This document shows positions 17,490 to 24,421 of a DNA stretch of 64,000 nt, piece after piece. The stretch comes from Alphaproteobacteria bacterium. Its GTDB lineage: Bacteria > Pseudomonadota > Alphaproteobacteria > Caulobacterales > Aquidulcibacteraceae. The translations under genes and the position numbers were made by a program. Every line of letters starts with the position of its first letter. The first letter of the stretch is position 1. The DNA is taken from positions 155,203 through 219,202 of the forward strand of contig WGNI01000011.1 in the NCBI GenBank assembly GCA_016124655.1, in the 5' to 3' direction. The notes under the pieces are model-generated. The model saw nothing but the letters and a program-made list of their open reading frames with translations. It was not told where the DNA came from and did no database searches.

Positions 17490-17681
17490 ATGACATCCTT
17501 CATTCTCTTCGGATTGGGCTACGTTCTGTTGTTGGCGGGGCTCGTGTATGCCGCCGTTGTTCTCGGCGTGGCGACGCAATGGATTGTCGCCGGCGCGCTG
17601 GTGCTCGCGGGACTTGGCGTGATGAAGACCGTGTCCAAAACCCGTCACCGCGATCCTGTGGAGCCGCCTGCGTCGCAATGA
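17490..17681 (+). CDS. Small two-helix membrane protein, GSR-linked
   Basis: A 63-residue protein with two adjacent hydrophobic segments (FILFGLGYVLLLAGLVYAAV and VATQWIVAGALVLAGLGV) and a basic, hydrophilic tail. ATG 17490 has AAAGGAA seven bases upstream; longer in-frame reading through the phosphoesterase gene is not meaningful. A perfect EcfG-type promoter directly precedes it, so it is probably a general stress response membrane protein. I do not recognise a named family. Confidence 0.75.
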   Translation: MTSFILFGLGYVLLLAGLVYAAVVLGVATQWIVAGALVLAGLGVMKTVSKTRHRDPVEPPASQ

Positions 17682-17724
17682 CCGCCTCGCGTAAGCAGCA
17701 TCAGGCGAAATGCATTGGAACATG

Positions 17725-17758
17725 AAAAAGGCGCTGATCTGCGAGGATCAGCGCCTTT
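17725..17758 (-). terminator. Rho-independent terminator of the entericidin-like gene
   Basis: A 13-bp perfect stem (17727-17739 with 17746-17758, arm AAAGGCGCTGATC) is followed on the minus strand by five T residues. It lies 21 bp after the stop codon of the small lipoprotein gene. Confidence 0.85.
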
Positions 17759-17779
17759 CGAGCTTGAGCAGTTTTATTC

Positions 17780-17944
17780 TCAGTCGTTCAAATCGTCGGC
17801 GGTGTCTTCCGCGGTCTCGGTAACAACTTCTCCCGCCGTGGAAATGTCGCGGCCTGCGCCGGCAACAGTGCTGCACGCGGCAGTCGCCAGTGCGCTCAGC
17901 GCAGCGAGAGCAAGCAGAACAGTCTTATTGATCGAAGTGGCCAT
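17780..17944 (-). CDS. Entericidin A/B family lipoprotein
   Basis: A 54-residue lipoprotein. A short signal peptide ends in the lipobox-like LATAAC (Cys24), followed by STVAGAGRDISTAGEVV, the entericidin core pattern. Entericidins are tiny envelope lipoproteins induced in stationary phase or stress. ATG 17944 and a perfect EcfG-type promoter (17974-17998 on the minus strand) support the call, and a strong terminator follows. It sits immediately downstream of phyR on the same strand but has its own promoter. The gene is short but well supported. Confidence 0.87.
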   Translation of the reverse strand: MATSINKTVLLALAALSALATAACSTVAGAGRDISTAGEVVTETAEDTADDLND

Positions 17945-17973
17945 GTTTGTCTCCATCAAGAAGGCGTGTGCGC

Positions 17974-17998
17974 AACGCGCCGCGCGCGTTCAAGTTCC
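17974..17998 (-). promoter_or_regulatory. EcfG-type promoter of the entericidin-like gene
   Basis: On the minus strand GGAAC (17998-17994), 16-base spacer, CGTT (17977-17974). It is 30 bp from the ATG at 17944. Confidence 0.8.
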
Positions 17999-18005
17999 GC
18001 CCGGT

Positions 18006-18785
18006 CTATTTGGAGCTTTCAAAAAACAGCGCCTGACTGACCGCCGCCTGCACCGTCTGTTCAAGATACGGTTTCGTGATCAGGAAGGTTGGCTCAGGGC
18101 GTTCGCCCGTGAGCAAGCGATCGGGAAACGCCGTGATGAACACCACCGGCACGCTGAATTGCGAGAGAATGGCCTTCACCGCATCGATCCCGGAAGACCC
18201 ATCGGCGAGTTGAATGTCCGCGAGGATGAGATCGGGACGATGCGTTGTCGCCGCGTCCACCGCCTTGGCGGCCGTATCGACGCTCGCCACCACCGTGTGG
18301 CCAAGTCTCTCGACGATGTCGGCCAGGTCCACCGCAATCAGCATCTCGTCCTCGATGATGAGGATCCGGGACCGAAGCTGCGCCTCGATCTCGGCCCGCG
18401 CGCTGCGGGTCAGCGTGTCGGCTTCGGCCGTCGGCACGCCGATGATCGCTGCCGTCTCCTCGGTGGAGAACCCCTCAACCGTGGAGAGCAGCAGCGCCTG
18501 GCGGTTGATCGGCGTCAGACGGCGCAGCCGCTCCTGCGCTTTCGCCGCCGGGCCTTGCCCATCTGCCGGGCCCTCTTCGATATTGGCGCTCGACCAGATG
18601 GCGTGAAACGCGCGATAGAGCCCGACCCGCGGCGGCAGGTCCGGATCGAGCGCGCTGCGATCCGCGATGATGGCTTGAAGGGTGGCCGTCACAAAGGCGT
18701 CGCCGCTCTTCTGCGCCCCCGTCAGCGCTCTCGCATAGCGCCGAAGCAGCGGAAGATGTGGCGCCAAAGCGTCTTTGAACCCCAT
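18006..18785 (-). CDS. phyR: PhyR, general stress response anti-anti-sigma response regulator
   Basis: A 259-residue response regulator with the inverted PhyR layout. An N-terminal ECF-sigma-like domain (residues 1-135, including RLRRLTPINRQALLLSTVEG and FSTEETAAIIGV) precedes a C-terminal receiver. The receiver has the acidic patch IIEDE, phospho-acceptor Asp190 (LILADIQLADG), Thr218 and Lys238. When phosphorylated, PhyR binds NepR through the sigma-like domain and frees EcfG. ATG 18785 has CAGGAG six bases upstream. The gene is divergent from nepR-ecfG, with its own EcfG-type promoter, which gives positive feedback. Confidence 0.96.
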   Translation of the reverse strand: MGFKDALAPHLPLLRRYARALTGAQKSGDAFVTATLQAIIADRSALDPDLPPRVGLYRAFHAIWSSANIEEGPADGQGPAAKAQERLRRLTPINRQALLLSTVEGFSTEETAAIIGVPTAEADTLTRSARAEIEAQLRSRILIIEDEMLIAVDLADIVERLGHTVVASVDTAAKAVDAATTHRPDLILADIQLADGSSGIDAVKAILSQFSVPVVFITAFPDRLLTGERPEPTFLITKPYLEQTVQAAVSQALFFESSK

Positions 18786-18830
18786 ACTGTACTCCTGAAC
18801 CGTCCCAAACGCCCCCTGAAGGCGGGAGTC

Positions 18831-18856
18831 AAACGCGGCGCATGCAGAAGGGTTCC
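18831..18856 (-). promoter_or_regulatory. EcfG-type promoter of phyR
   Basis: On the minus strand GGAAC (18856-18852), 16-base spacer, CGTTT (18835-18831). It sits back to back with the nepR promoter, the two -35 elements being only 8 bp apart inside an imperfect palindrome. Confidence 0.82.
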
Positions 18857-18864
18857 CGAAACGG

Positions 18865-18890
18865 GGAACCGGATGCTGGCTGGCGCGTTT
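18865..18890 (+). promoter_or_regulatory. EcfG-type promoter of nepR-ecfG
   Basis: GGAAC (18865-18869), 16-base spacer, CGTTT (18886-18890). This is a perfect consensus match upstream of nepR and predicts autoregulation of the sigma factor operon. Confidence 0.82.
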
Positions 18891-18946
18891 CCGACCCTCC
18901 AAGGTGAGCAATTTTCAATGTGACGGCGCTGATGATGAGGCTCGGG

Positions 18947-19174
18947 ATGACGCAAAAACGCTCTTCTGGGGAGGAGAGCTCTCAGGGCGGCGCAGGCCGA
19001 GAGGCAGCTGACCCGCCCCAGGAGTTCAAGCCCGCCGGGGCGGTCGGGGACGACCCCCTCACGCGCAACCTCAAGAAAGTATACGCCGAAGTGGCGGCCG
19101 AACCCATTCCCGACGAATGGATGGCCATTCTCGGCCAGCTCGACGACCCAAACGGCGGGCTGGACAATGCGTGA
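18947..19174 (+). CDS. nepR: NepR, anti-sigma factor of EcfG
   Basis: Small anti-sigma factor (75 residues from ATG 18947). The conserved core is LTRNLKKVYAEVAAEPIPDEW followed by ILGQLD, the two amphipathic helices that clamp EcfG or phospho-PhyR. GAGG lies six bases before ATG 18947. In-frame GTG 18920 and ATG 18932 are alternatives and would add a non-conserved tail. It overlaps ecfG by eight bases, as usual for this locus. The location between an EcfG-type promoter and the sigma gene, opposite phyR, confirms identity. Confidence 0.93.
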   Translation: MTQKRSSGEESSQGGAGREAADPPQEFKPAGAVGDDPLTRNLKKVYAEVAAEPIPDEWMAILGQLDDPNGGLDNA

Positions 19175-19742
19175 CGCCGCGCCGACAGACGCCCAGGCCG
19201 CGACTCTGAAGAAAGAGATCGTCGCGCTGATGCCCAGCCTGCGCGCGTTTTCGCGCTCGCTGTGCCCCAATCCGTCGCGCGCCGACGATCTCGTGCAGGA
19301 CACGCTGGTCAAGGCCATCGCCAACCTTCACCGCTTCGAGCCGGGGAGCAATCTGCGCGCCTGGCTCTTCACCATCCTGCGCAACACCTATTATTCCGAA
19401 ATACGCAAACGTCAGCGTGAAGTGGAAGATGTTGAAGGCGAACACGCCGCGCGTTTGGCGACCCGGCCGAACCAACCTTCGGCGGCCGACCTGGAGGATT
19501 TCAAGACGGCTTTCGCGCAGCTCAGCGACGATCATCGCGAAGTGCTGACGCTCGTCGGCGCCGCCGGCGCCTCCTATGAAGAGGCCGCCAAAATCTGCGG
19601 ATGCGCGGTGGGCACGGTCAAAAGCCGCGTCAATCGTGCCCGCGCGCGCTTGGCGGCGCTGATGAACATGTCTCTGGAAGACGCCGTTTCTCCGGGGGCC
19701 TCCGAGCTGTTGCCAGAAGGCGTCATCGCCGGTCACCCATGA
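19167..19742 (+). CDS. ecfG: EcfG, general stress response ECF sigma factor
   Basis: A 191-residue ECF sigma factor (ECF15 type). Region 2 includes LRAFSRSLCPNPSRADDLVQ and DTLVKAIANLHRFEPGSNLR; region 4 includes LSDDHREVLTLVGAAGASYE and CGCAVGTVKSRVNRARARLA. It directs RNA polymerase to GGAAC-N16/17-CGTT promoters, many of which can be seen in the next 5 kb. It is sequestered by NepR, encoded immediately upstream. The gene overlaps nepR by eight bases and the kinase gene by four (ATGA), so all three are in one operon. Confidence 0.96.
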   Translation: MRDAAPTDAQAATLKKEIVALMPSLRAFSRSLCPNPSRADDLVQDTLVKAIANLHRFEPGSNLRAWLFTILRNTYYSEIRKRQREVEDVEGEHAARLATRPNQPSAADLEDFKTAFAQLSDDHREVLTLVGAAGASYEEAAKICGCAVGTVKSRVNRARARLAALMNMSLEDAVSPGASELLPEGVIAGHP

Positions 19743-21451
19743 AACTGAGGCCTCCAGCGCTGTGGCCGCGGCAATTATCGCTTGAGTCGATCCGCGGCCG
19801 GCTCGCGCTCATCATGGCGCTCGCCTTTCTACCTGCTGGCGTGATGGCGTTTCAGGCGGGCCTCACAGCCTTGTCCGCGCGCGCAGTCGCCGCGCAAAGC
19901 GAGGTGGGCGCCACCGCGCTGCGGCAATTGTCCATGGCGCGCGACGAGGTTACCCAGCTGCGGGAAAGCACGCGCACCCTGGCGGTCAGCGCGCGGACGC
20001 TCGCGGCCAACCCGCGCGCGTGCAGCGAAACGCTGCGCGCATTTTCCGAAGATCTTCCGCCGGCCTCGATCACGGCCGTTCTCAATGCTGAGAGCGTGGT
20101 GATCTGTTCCAGCAATCCCGGCGCGCAGGGCAGGCGCACAGCTTCGGGGCCATTGCTGTCCGAAGCGGCCCGCCGCGGCGATGTGGTCAGCGGCTTTATT
20201 GCAGCGCCGCGCATGACCGGCGAGCCCGTCATTGCCGCCGTCGCGCCGGCGACCCAAGACTCGGATGCCCGCGCCTTGTTCGTCGGCGTGACGCGCCCCG
20301 CACAGCCTTTGCTGGACGACATTCGCGACGGCGCCGCGCCCGATCGGTCTTTCGCCGCGATCGTCACGCGCAATGGCGAGATTGCAGCCCAACTCGGCCT
20401 GCCGCCCGAGAGCCGCGACGCCAGTCGACTGGGCGACTATTTCAGAGAGTCTTCCGCTGCAGCGCTCGGCGCCGCGTTTCGACTGGATCGGATGTGGGCC
20501 GTCGCCGCGCCCTACGATGAAGACGCCCAGCTGTACCTCGTCGAGGGCTGGGTCCCAGCGCCGCTGACGGTTGCCGAGTACGCTCGGGCGATTTGGGCGT
20601 TGTCGCTGCCCATCATGCTCTGGTTGGCGGCGGTCGCCGCAGCCTGGTACGCGGTGGAGCTGTTCGTCGCCCGACCCTTGCAGATTGTTGAGAACTTGGC
20701 CCGCTCCTATGCGCGCGGCGAGGACAGCGATGCAGAGGAGGCGCTTCTGCAGAATGCGCCGCAGGAAATCTCCAGCTTGCGGCGCACGCTTGCGGCAATG
20801 GCCAAAACGTTGCGCGGGCGCGAAACGCGCCTGGCGATCGCCTTGCAGGAAGAACGCGCGCTGCTGCTGGAGGTCAATCACCGGGTGAAGAACAATCTTC
20901 AGCTGGTGGCGAGCATTCTCTCGATCCAGGCGCGGGGATCAGGTGATGCGCAGGAGGCGCGTGGCCTCTCGCGCGCGCAGGATCGCGTGCAGCTCCTGGC
21001 GCTCGCGCACGCGCACATCTATGCCTCCGGCGAAGTTCGCGATATCGCGCTCGACGAAATGGCCAGCGAAATCGTGCGTGCGCTGGTCGCCGCGCGCGGC
21101 GCTGACGCAGCGCACATTGCACTTGATCTCGACCTGTCTCCTGTGCGTGCAAGCGCGGATCGCGCGGTCCCACTATCGTTTCTGATTGGCGAGAGCGTGC
21201 TGACATTCTTTGAGATGGGCGCGAAATCGATCAGGACGCTGCGCGCGTCGTTGGGCCCGCAGGGCGCCGATGGCTTTGAATTCGTCATCGCGGCGGACGC
21301 AGGCGCAGGGCAAGCCGATGCGATCCCGGCCACGAGCCAGCGTCTGATCGGCGCCTTCGCGCGCCAGATCGGCGCCACAGTCGAGACCGATCCCAAGCAA
21401 CCATTCTTCATTCGCATTGAACGCAGCGCGCAGGCGCTTGCCGCGCAATAG
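19739..21451 (+). CDS. HisKA_2-type sensor kinase/phosphatase of the GSR locus (PhyK/PhyP-like)
   Basis: Membrane sensor of 570 residues. It has a transmembrane segment near residues 24-45, a periplasmic domain with two cysteines, a second transmembrane segment near 284-306, a HAMP-like linker and a HisKA_2 dimerisation helix with His381 (LLLEVNHRVKNNLQLVASIL). The following ATP-binding domain is degenerate: the expected N-box (NELVTNA) reads IGESVLTFFEMGAK, and the DxGxG and GxGL boxes are not recognisable. It may therefore act mainly as a phosphatase or phosphate acceptor towards PhyR, as proposed for Sphingomonas PhyP, rather than as an autokinase. It overlaps ecfG by four bases. Confidence 0.87.
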   Translation: MKLRPPALWPRQLSLESIRGRLALIMALAFLPAGVMAFQAGLTALSARAVAAQSEVGATALRQLSMARDEVTQLRESTRTLAVSARTLAANPRACSETLRAFSEDLPPASITAVLNAESVVICSSNPGAQGRRTASGPLLSEAARRGDVVSGFIAAPRMTGEPVIAAVAPATQDSDARALFVGVTRPAQPLLDDIRDGAAPDRSFAAIVTRNGEIAAQLGLPPESRDASRLGDYFRESSAAALGAAFRLDRMWAVAAPYDEDAQLYLVEGWVPAPLTVAEYARAIWALSLPIMLWLAAVAAAWYAVELFVARPLQIVENLARSYARGEDSDAEEALLQNAPQEISSLRRTLAAMAKTLRGRETRLAIALQEERALLLEVNHRVKNNLQLVASILSIQARGSGDAQEARGLSRAQDRVQLLALAHAHIYASGEVRDIALDEMASEIVRALVAARGADAAHIALDLDLSPVRASADRAVPLSFLIGESVLTFFEMGAKSIRTLRASLGPQGADGFEFVIAADAGAGQADAIPATSQRLIGAFARQIGATVETDPKQPFFIRIERSAQALAAQ

Positions 21452-21489
21452 CGATTCAGCCCGACGCATGCAGAGACTGCAAGCCGCGG

Positions 21490-21516
21490 GGAACGCTTGC
21501 GCGCACGGCCACGTTT
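21490..21516 (+). promoter_or_regulatory. EcfG-type promoter of the CsbD gene
   Basis: GGAAC (21490-21494), 17-base spacer, CGTTT (21512-21516), 20 bp before ATG 21536. Confidence 0.78.
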
Positions 21517-21535
21517 CTCCTCGGGGGACGCAACC

Positions 21536-21751
21536 ATGGAGCGTCACATGAATTGGGAACAGGCCGAAGGAAAATGGGATCAATTGAAGGGACAGGCGCG
21601 CCAGCAATGGGGCAAGCTGACCGACGATGATCTCGCGCAAGCGCGCGGCCGCCGTGAAGAACTGGCCGGCCGGATCAAGGAGCGCTACGGCGTCGCCAAG
21701 GAAGAAGCCGAACGCCAAGTCGACGATTGGATGTCGAAAGTTCGTCACTAG
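21536..21751 (+). CDS. CsbD family stress protein
   Basis: A 71-residue, highly charged helical protein of the CsbD family. The core is MNWEQAEGKWDQLKGQARQQ then WGKLTDDDLAQARGRREELAG, with the repeated helix IKERYGVAKEEAERQVDDW. CsbD-like proteins are abundant general stress proteins of unknown biochemical role. The start is ATG 21536 (MERHMNWEQ) or the internal ATG 21548. A good EcfG-type promoter precedes it and a strong terminator follows, so it is an independent GSR unit. Confidence 0.92.
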   Translation: MERHMNWEQAEGKWDQLKGQARQQWGKLTDDDLAQARGRREELAGRIKERYGVAKEEAERQVDDWMSKVRH

Positions 21752-21771
21752 GTCGCAGCGACACGGTGTTG

Positions 21772-21806
21772 AAACGCCGCGGGCATCGCCCGCGGCGTTT
21801 TCTTTT
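21772..21806 (+). terminator. Rho-independent terminator after csbD
   Basis: A 13-bp stem (AAACGCCGCGGGC, loop ATC) is followed by TCTTTT. Confidence 0.88.
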
Positions 21807-21830
21807 ATCTGGATCAGCAACAATAAGGGC

Positions 21831-21862
21831 AAAAAAAAAGAGTGGGCGCGAACGCCCACTCT
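21831..21862 (-). terminator. Rho-independent terminator of the DUF883-like gene
   Basis: A 10-bp stem (AGAGTGGGCG / CGCCCACTCT, four-base loop, 21839-21862) is followed on the minus strand by nine T residues. It lies 27 bp beyond the stop codon at 21889. Confidence 0.9.
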
Positions 21863-21888
21863 CCCAATCGAAAAGAGCATTCTTTGGG

Positions 21889-22176
21889 TTAGCGGCGGCC
21901 GGCAAGCAGCAAGCCCAGCACGACTCCGGCGCCGGCTGCGATGCCGAGAGCGGCTGCGGGGCGGCGACGGATCGCCTTGTTGGTTTGCTCAAGAGCGCGG
22001 CGCGCCCGTACCTTGGACATGTCGGAGAAAGTCGAGGCGCGCGCCTTCACTTCTTCGCCGATTGCCGATGCCAGGTGCGTCAAGTCATGGCGGACGGCCG
22101 TTGCGTCATTCGTGGCGGACGCAATCGCTTCACGTACCTTATCGCGACCGTTGGGAGCATTGTAGGTCATCGTCAT
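21889..22176 (-). CDS. DUF883 / ElaB-YqjD-like membrane-anchored protein
   Basis: A 95-residue protein with an amphipathic helical N-terminal part (REAIASATNDATAVRHDLTH) and a single C-terminal transmembrane helix rich in Gly and Ala (AAALGIAAGAGVVLGLLLAG) ending in RR. This is the layout of YqjD/ElaB, inner-membrane tail-anchored proteins associated with stationary-phase ribosomes in E. coli. An EcfG-like promoter with one mismatch in the -10 (TGTT) lies upstream, divergent from the next gene's promoter. The name rests on layout, not on a search. Confidence 0.82.
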   Translation of the reverse strand: MTMTYNAPNGRDKVREAIASATNDATAVRHDLTHLASAIGEEVKARASTFSDMSKVRARRALEQTNKAIRRRPAAALGIAAGAGVVLGLLLAGRR

Positions 22177-22234
22177 GGTTCTCTCCTTTAGCGCTCTCCA
22201 GCGCCTGCGCTGGATCCTTCAACCATGACCCAGA

Positions 22235-22260
22235 AACATCGTCCCGCTCGTCTTGGTTCC
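22235..22260 (-). promoter_or_regulatory. EcfG-like promoter of the DUF883-like gene
   Basis: On the minus strand GGAAC (22260-22256), 17-base spacer, TGTT (22238-22235). One mismatch from consensus. The -35 is 13 bp from the -35 of the divergent promoter. Confidence 0.6.
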
Positions 22261-22273
22261 AGGGTGCGGCAGC

Positions 22274-22300
22274 GGAACGCGGCGTTGACCCGCAGCGTTC
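22274..22300 (+). promoter_or_regulatory. EcfG-type promoter
   Basis: GGAAC (22274-22278), 17-base spacer, CGTTC (22296-22300), 28 bp before the ATG at 22329. Confidence 0.75.
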
Positions 22301-22328
22301 TCCAGGTGCGAAGTCCAGGGAGGTAATC

Positions 22329-22793
22329 ATGGCCGATGCCCTCAAGATGTTGTTCAACATTGTGTTCGGTGCAAAGCCGGCGCCGCGCAGGATCAATGCG
22401 CCGCCGCGGGGCGTGCGCATGCGGCGGGTGCGGGCGCGAAACGCGCAGCCCGTATCAGCTAGGCTGGCCAACACAAACGGCGCCATCACGTCGGGTGATG
22501 ACGCTTTGGCGTATCGCGCTGGAGAACATTATATCGTGCACTATGCCGACGGCGGCGAAGCGCCCGTCGCGCGAAAAATCTTTGAACGGACATATGTCCG
22601 CCGCAGCGACGGGCTATACGAAAAGCGCACGGATATCGTGTTCCGCTATTTCACGCTTCCCCATGCGGTGATCGTCAACACCCTTGAAGGCGCAAAGCGG
22701 GCAAATCCCGGCGACTGGATCATGCAAGGCGTGCTGGGCGAGATCTATCCGATTCCTGCGCGCGAGGCCGATCGCAAATACGAAGCGGCGTAA
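22329..22793 (+). CDS. Conserved hypothetical protein, GSR-linked
   Basis: A 154-residue soluble protein with a basic N-terminal third (RRINAPPRGVRMRRVRARN) and a compact C-terminal domain including AGEHYIVHYADGGEAPVARK, ERTYVRRSDGLYEKR and NPGDWIMQGVLGEIYPI. The last stretch resembles the PGDYG-type motif seen in small alphaproteobacterial proteins, but I cannot name the family firmly. ATG 22329 has GGGAGG five bases upstream. An EcfG-type promoter and a terminator bracket it, making it another single-gene GSR unit. Confidence 0.75.
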   Translation: MADALKMLFNIVFGAKPAPRRINAPPRGVRMRRVRARNAQPVSARLANTNGAITSGDDALAYRAGEHYIVHYADGGEAPVARKIFERTYVRRSDGLYEKRTDIVFRYFTLPHAVIVNTLEGAKRANPGDWIMQGVLGEIYPIPAREADRKYEAA

Positions 22794-22815
22794 CTCGCGC
22801 AATCCACTTGAGATG

Positions 22816-22845
22816 CGCCCCGGACCATTGTCCGGGGCGTTTTTC
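22816..22845 (+). terminator. Rho-independent terminator
   Basis: A 10-bp stem (CGCCCCGGAC, loop CATT) is followed by five T residues, 23 bp after the stop codon at 22793. Confidence 0.88.
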
Positions 22846-22865
22846 ATGGAATGTGGGCGTGTTTC

Positions 22866-22890
22866 GGAACGGGTGAGCGGTCGCGGCGTT
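22866..22890 (+). promoter_or_regulatory. EcfG-type promoter of the DUF1328 gene
   Basis: GGAAC (22866-22870), 16-base spacer, CGTT (22887-22890). Perfect consensus. Confidence 0.8.
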
Positions 22891-22940
22891 GTCGAGGCGA
22901 AGCGGGTTCATCCGAACTCGCGATGGAAAGGAGACTCATC

Positions 22941-23117
22941 ATGCTAGGCTGGGCCCTGGTTTTCTTCATCGTGGCGATCATCGCCGGTGTGTTCGGCTTC
23001 GGCGGTGTCGCGGCAGCCTCCGCCGGAATTGCGCAATTGCTGTTCTTCATCTTCCTGGTTCTGTTCGTCGTGAGCCTGGTGATGGGTTTGGCGCGAGGGC
23101 GTACGCCGCTGGCCTAA
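22941..23117 (+). CDS. DUF1328 (YtjA-type) small membrane protein
   Basis: A 58-residue protein with two transmembrane helices: [20 protein letters not shown], then a small-residue loop, then [18 protein letters not shown]. This is the DUF1328/YtjA pattern. ATG 22941 has GAAAGGAG seven bases upstream, which decides against the in-frame ATG at 22923. It is flanked by its own EcfG-type promoter and terminator. Family members are commonly stress-induced; their function is unknown. Confidence 0.9.
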   Translation: MLGWALVFFIVAIIAGVFGFGGVAAASAGIAQLLFFIFLVLFVVSLVMGLARGRTPLA

Positions 23118-23156
23118 TGCTGCGCCGGAGGCGCTTGCATATCGCCGATCGTGAAA

Positions 23157-23190
23157 GGCGACGCGCGAGAGGAGCGCGTCGCCCTTTTTT
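23157..23190 (+). terminator. Rho-independent terminator after the DUF1328 gene
   Basis: A 10-bp stem (GGCGACGCGC / GCGCGTCGCC, seven-base loop) is followed by C and six T residues. Confidence 0.85.
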
Positions 23191-23225
23191 GCTGGGTGGC
23201 GGATCCAGCGAGCGCAGCGCGGTTT

Positions 23226-23252
23226 GGAACCGCGCCGCTTGCGCCTGCGTTT
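23226..23252 (+). promoter_or_regulatory. EcfG-type promoter of the glycine-zipper lipoprotein gene
   Basis: GGAAC (23226-23230), 17-base spacer, CGTTT (23248-23252), 30 bp before ATG 23282. Confidence 0.78.
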
Positions 23253-23281
23253 GTCGACGCGTCTATGACGGGAGAACACGC

Positions 23282-23632
23282 ATGAAAAAGCGACTGATCA
23301 CAATGGCGGCGGCTGCAATGGCGCTTGCTGCTTGCACAACCACAGGCAATGTCGAGCGCAACGCAGCCGGCGGCGCGGCGATCGGCGCGCTTGCTGGCGC
23401 AGCGATCGGCAACAATGTCGGTGATGGCGATGCAGGCGACGGCGCAGCCGTCGGGGCCGCCGTCGGCGCGGCGGCCGGCGCGGCCCGCGGCTATAGCCAG
23501 GACCAGCGCCTGCAGGAGTGCCGTAACGTTGCGCGGCAACCGCAATACCGCGATGATCGCACCGGCGCCTATTTCTACTACGTACCGGGCACGACGCGCT
23601 CTTGCTGGACCGACGGCACGCCGCGCGCATAA
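23282..23632 (+). CDS. Glycine-zipper outer-membrane lipoprotein
   Basis: A 116-residue lipoprotein. The signal peptide ends in the lipobox ALAAC (Cys18), and the mature part begins with a glycine-zipper block (AAGGAAIGALAGAAIGNNVG, then AAVGAAVGAAAGAARGYSQD). The C-terminal tail has two cysteines (LQECRNVARQ, RSCWTDG) and aromatic residues (GAYFYYVPG). Glycine-zipper 2TM lipoproteins insert in or stabilise the envelope. ATG 23282 follows a consensus EcfG promoter, so this is a stress-induced envelope gene. Confidence 0.85.
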   Translation: MKKRLITMAAAAMALAACTTTGNVERNAAGGAAIGALAGAAIGNNVGDGDAGDGAAVGAAVGAAAGAARGYSQDQRLQECRNVARQPQYRDDRTGAYFYYVPGTTRSCWTDGTPRA

Positions 23633-23790
23633 AATACCGTAGATCGTGAAAGTGTACGTGTTGACGCCTGCGCATGCGAACGTCGTGCGTCAGGCGTCAG
23701 CCGGACGCTTCATCGGGAACAAGCCTGTTGAAGCTGAGCATCTTGTCTTGTGCCGGCGTCACGCGTCTCGTCGCTATCTGAGTGGTCGCA

Positions 23791-24057
23791 ATGGACAACG
23801 CCATCGGTTGGTATGCGAGCGTCAGCGGCATCATCGCGGCAATCATCATCGCCACAAATATCGGACGCCGCGCTACCGGGTGGGCATTCGGCCTGTTTTG
23901 CACCAGCTCGCTCGCGTGGATTCTGGCCGGGCTGATGGACGATCAGGCCAGCATTCTATGGCAGAATATCGTGCTTCTTCTGACCAACATGTTCGGCGTC
24001 TACCGGTGGCTGTTGCGCCAGGACAAGCCGCCCGCGACCTCGCAAGACGCCGCCTGA
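23791..24057 (+). CDS. Small membrane protein, unknown
   Basis: An 88-residue protein with three hydrophobic segments: ASVSGIIAAIIIATNIG, TGWAFGLFCTSSLAWILAGL and ILWQNIVLLLTNMFGVYRWL. The NMFGVYRWL ending recalls small YgjV-like or PnuC-fragment-like inner membrane proteins, but I do not assign a family. ATG 23791 has no clear ribosome binding site. A GGAAC at 23716-23720 upstream has no matching -10 element, so GSR control is not supported. It lies between two GSR-type lipoprotein genes. Confidence 0.65.
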   Translation: MDNAIGWYASVSGIIAAIIIATNIGRRATGWAFGLFCTSSLAWILAGLMDDQASILWQNIVLLLTNMFGVYRWLLRQDKPPATSQDAA

Positions 24058-24064
24058 ATGCGTT

Positions 24065-24093
24065 GGCTGGGAGACGCAGGTCGCCTCCCAGCC
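24065..24093. terminator. Hairpin between convergent genes
   Basis: Nine-bp arms GGCTGGGAG / CTCCCAGCC stand between the convergent stops at 24057 and 24116. No T-tract follows on either strand, so terminator function is uncertain. Confidence 0.45.
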
Positions 24094-24115
24094 GCAGTCT
24101 CCGTTATGATGGCGA

Positions 24116-24376
24116 TCACGGGGTTGTCGAAGGATCGCCGTCTGTCGCGTCGCTGATCGCGTCCGCCGCGTCCTGGCTCGATTCGGCGCCGCCGGATTCG
24201 TCGATTGCCTCGCCGGCCTGCTCAAACGGGCCGTCGCCAAGATTTTCGTGGCCTTGGGTTGCTTCCTCGATCGCGGAATCCATGTTCTCTCCGGTCTTTT
24301 CCGCAGTGCCGCTATTGCACGCGGAGACGAGCGCCAGGGCGCCGATCGCGCCCGCAGCGAACATCTGTTTCAGCAT
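24116..24376 (-). CDS. Small acidic lipoprotein, GSR-linked
   Basis: An 86-residue lipoprotein. The signal peptide ends in the lipobox LVSAC (Cys20), and the mature part is acidic and low-complexity (EKTGENMDSAIEEATQGHEN, EAIDESGGAES, DAADAISDATDG). ATG 24376 has AAGGAG six bases upstream. An EcfG-like promoter (GGAAC-N17-TGTT) precedes it. I do not recognise a named family. The composition resembles small stress lipoproteins of the entericidin-like kind, but it is longer and lacks the entericidin core. Confidence 0.75.
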   Translation of the reverse strand: MLKQMFAAGAIGALALVSACNSGTAEKTGENMDSAIEEATQGHENLGDGPFEQAGEAIDESGGAESSQDAADAISDATDGDPSTTP

Positions 24377-24421
24377 GAATGTCTCCTTAGGTCGGTTGCC
24401 GTCCGTTCGACGTGCAGGCAA

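Noticed and set aside
17715..18923. Open frame of 402 codons on the plus strand across phyR
   Set aside because: It is antisense to phyR and the entericidin-like gene, which have recognisable domains, ribosome binding sites and promoters. The frame even reads through a terminator hairpin.
23653..23705. Inverted repeat TGACGCCTG / CAGGCGTCA after the glycine-zipper gene
   Set aside because: The arms are 9 bp with a 20-base loop and no T-tract. It could be a weak terminator or chance, so it was not listed.
23716..23720. GGAAC upstream of the small membrane protein at 23791
   Set aside because: No CGTT-like -10 at 16 or 17 bases, so it is not an EcfG promoter.
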